Below, in pieces: positions 21,913-23,284 of a stretch of 23,284 bases of DNA (positions are counted from its first letter, which is position 1; each line of letters starts with the position of its first letter). The notes beneath the pieces are model-generated. The model did not search any database and was not told the DNA's origin. It worked only from the letters and a program-made list of their open reading frames with translations. The DNA lies in NCBI GenBank assembly GCA_026710565.1, contig JAPOQV010000052.1, forward strand, positions 1 to 23,284. Direction: 5' to 3'. A program made the translations under genes and the position numbers. The DNA comes from Spirochaetaceae bacterium. Lineage in GTDB: Bacteria > Spirochaetota > Spirochaetia > SZUA-6 > Bin103.

Positions 21913-23284
21913 GTGTCGCCCTTGACCTCCTCGACAGACAGCGAAGCCAAGTTCCTTACGGACGACGAGGTGCGGCGGTTCATCGTCGACGGATTTCTGG
22001 TGCGGCAGGTGGATGAGCTCGACCCCGGCTTTCACCAGGAGCTCTATCACCGTGCGCGTGAGCGCAGGCCGAGCAGCCTGCTGAGCGACGAGGTCGACGC
22101 CTGCATGCCGGAGCTCCACGCGGTGCTGAACGGCCCCACCGTATGCGGAGCGCTGCAGAGCATCCTGGGGCCGGGCTACATCCGGCATCCCCACACCGGG
22201 GCGACGGTCGACCGGGAGGAGGAGCAGCCCGCGTCGTCGCTGTTCGATCAGGGCTGGCACCGGGACAGCTATTGGGGCGTTCAGCGCGTCCGTCACCACC
22301 GGCCCCGCTGGCTGCTGTGCATGTACTACCCGACCGCCATCGACCTGGCGATGGGGCCGACCGCGATCGCACCCGGATCGCAGTACTACTCGCTTCCCGC
22401 GGACGGCGACGGCAGCGCCCGCCCGACGGAGCCACCGATTCGCCACGACCTGATCGACGATCCGCAACGTCTCATGCAGGGTGACGATCTGGCCGCGCGC
22501 GACCGGCTGCTGCGGGCGGCCATCGAGTCGATCGATCCGGCGACGCGCGAGGTGCCGATGACGGTGGAGGCCGGCAGCGTCGGCTTCTTTCACTACGACA
22601 TCTACCACCGGCGGATGCGCCGCGCTGCGGCCGCCGGGGCGCCGCGGGTCATGTTCAAGTTTCTCTACGCGGCCGGGCAGGCTCGGACTCGCCCCTCGTG
22701 GGATCACCGGAGTGGCGATACGCCGCTGGCGATCGGACACGACGCCGTTCCTCACGCGCTGACCGCGTCCATAGGGTCGTTCATGCTCGGTGAGAGCGAA
22801 GCCGCGACACCTCCGCGGAACTCTGGTGGCTCCGACGCCTCGGCGCCGGTCAGCGGGACGATCGACGCGTTGCTTGGCGGCTGGACGGAAGCCGTGCGCA
22901 TGGCGGCGGCCTACGAGCTGGCGCACGCGGCGCGCGCGGGAAGCACGGAGTCGGTAGCCGGGCTCATCCGGGCGCTCCGCCATGGCGGCGAGGCGACCCA
23001 GCGTGCCGCCATGCACGGCTTGACCGCCGCTGGAGGCGCCGCGGTCGGGCCGCTCATGGCGATACTGGCCGAGCCCGACGTCGATGATCACGTGACGTGC
23101 TGCGCGGTCCACGCGCTCGGCGAGGCCGCCTGCGAGCCGTCGCTGGCGATGGTGGACGCCGTTGGGACGGTCATGGATCGGGTCGGCGGCGGAGGGTGTC
23201 TCGCGCCGGTTCGCGGCCGACTCCACCGCCACCGGAGCCCGCCGCTCGGTGTCCACCGCCAAGGCGGTCAGGCTGGTGGAGCCA
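21913..23284 (+). CDS. PhyH-like dioxygenase fused to HEAT repeats, partial and probably frameshifted
   Basis: The frame is open from GTG 21913 (or TTG 21922) to the window end, so the 3' part is missing. Residues 14-260 are PhyH-like: FLTDDEVRRFIVDGFLVRQV, the iron ligands H116-R-D118 (GWHRDSYWG), a GPTAIAPGSQ turn, and FFHYDIYHRR with the distal His at 227 or 232. Residues about 328-423 are helical HEAT-type repeats (AAYELAHAARAG, TQRAAMHGLTAAGG, VTCCAVHALGEAA). After about residue 423 (near 23182-23200) the reading becomes rich in G, R, H and P. Strong third-position GC then moves to the next frame, which reads FAADSTATGARRSVSTAKAV. A one-base insertion, real or from assembly, is likely. 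No ribosome binding site is evident. Confidence 0.75.
   Translation, partial: MSPLTSSTDSEAKFLTDDEVRRFIVDGFLVRQVDELDPGFHQELYHRARERRPSSLLSDEVDACMPELHAVLNGPTVCGALQSILGPGYIRHPHTGATVDREEEQPASSLFDQGWHRDSYWGVQRVRHHRPRWLLCMYYPTAIDLAMGPTAIAPGSQYYSLPADGDGSARPTEPPIRHDLIDDPQRLMQGDDLAARDRLLRAAIESIDPATREVPMTVEAGSVGFFHYDIYHRRMRRAAAAGAPRVMFKFLYAAGQARTRPSWDHRSGDTPLAIGHDAVPHALTASIGSFMLGESEAATPPRNSGGSDASAPVSGTIDALLGGWTEAVRMAAAYELAHAARAGSTESVAGLIRALRHGGEATQRAAMHGLTAAGGAAVGPLMAILAEPDVDDHVTCCAVHALGEAACEPSLAMVDAVGTVMDRVGGGGCLAPVRGRLHRHRSPPLGVHRQGGQAGGA

Noticed and set aside
21904..23262. Minus-strand open frame of 452 codons over the PhyH-HEAT gene
   Set aside because: It is exactly codon-aligned antisense to the plus frame that carries the HRD, distal His and HEAT motifs. 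It has no recognisable domain.
1..23284. tRNA, rRNA, insertion sequence or phage attachment site
   Set aside because: I saw no cloverleaf, rRNA core, transposase or integrase motif, or flanking direct repeats on either strand, so mobility of the TA region is not supported directly.

Overview
This 23.3 kb, GC-rich window reads as an accessory catabolic island from an uncultured bacterium. Genes for carbohydrate, lipid and aromatic oxidation are packed tightly, with several toxin-antitoxin (TA) loci among them. The solute-binding-protein signal peptide, the CUT1 permeases of LplB/YtcP type, five PhyH-family dioxygenases and the Gfo/Idh, enolase-superfamily and sulfatase genes together recall uncultured marine, often sponge-associated, Spirochaetota or Latescibacterota/Poribacteria-like genomes. 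That assignment is an inference from gene style; no rRNA or marker gene is present.

Layout. (1) 1-283: the start of a small membrane-anchored coiled-coil protein on the minus strand, built of 11-residue repeats. (2) 435-3455: a Gfo/Idh oxidoreductase divergent from a mandelate racemase-type enzyme, then a PhyH-like protein. (3) 3546-11625: a minus-strand run of seven genes. In transcription order these are an unknown helical-barrel-like protein, a xylose-isomerase-like TIM barrel protein, a membrane fatty-acid desaturase, a cytoplasmic sulfatase, two sugar ABC permeases and a solute-binding protein. Sulfatase, permease 1 and permease 2 overlap start-to-stop, and a GC-rich hairpin closes the run. 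(4) 11694-12743: a PfkB/HldE-like sugar kinase. (5) 12737-14282: two TA systems back to back, YefM-YoeB (minus) and MNT-HEPN (plus), with a recognisable promoter/operator between them. (6) 14301-17224: a minus-strand operon of polyol dehydrogenase, DCXR-like L-xylulose reductase and a sterol-desaturase-family hydroxylase. (7) 17318-17630: a decayed VapBC-like locus, with an RHH antitoxin joined to the tail of a PIN toxin. (8) 17627-20986: a plus-strand operon of a shortened sugar-hydrolase-like protein, two PhyH dioxygenases and a lipoprotein intradiol ring-cleavage dioxygenase. (9) 21011-23284: two divergent PhyH genes, the second fused to HEAT repeats, probably frameshifted and cut by the window end.

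Taken together, the ABC importer, cytoplasmic sulfatase, isomerase, dehydrogenases and kinase look like uptake and breakdown of a sulfated or otherwise modified sugar or polyol. The PhyH, desaturase, hydroxylase and intradiol enzymes look like oxidation of lipids, sterols or aromatics. The substrates cannot be read from sequence. The most notable items are the three TA loci (one decayed), the YefM-type operator, the internally deleted hydrolase-like protein, the DCXR-like reductase beside a polyol dehydrogenase, and a PhyH protein without a visible HxD motif.
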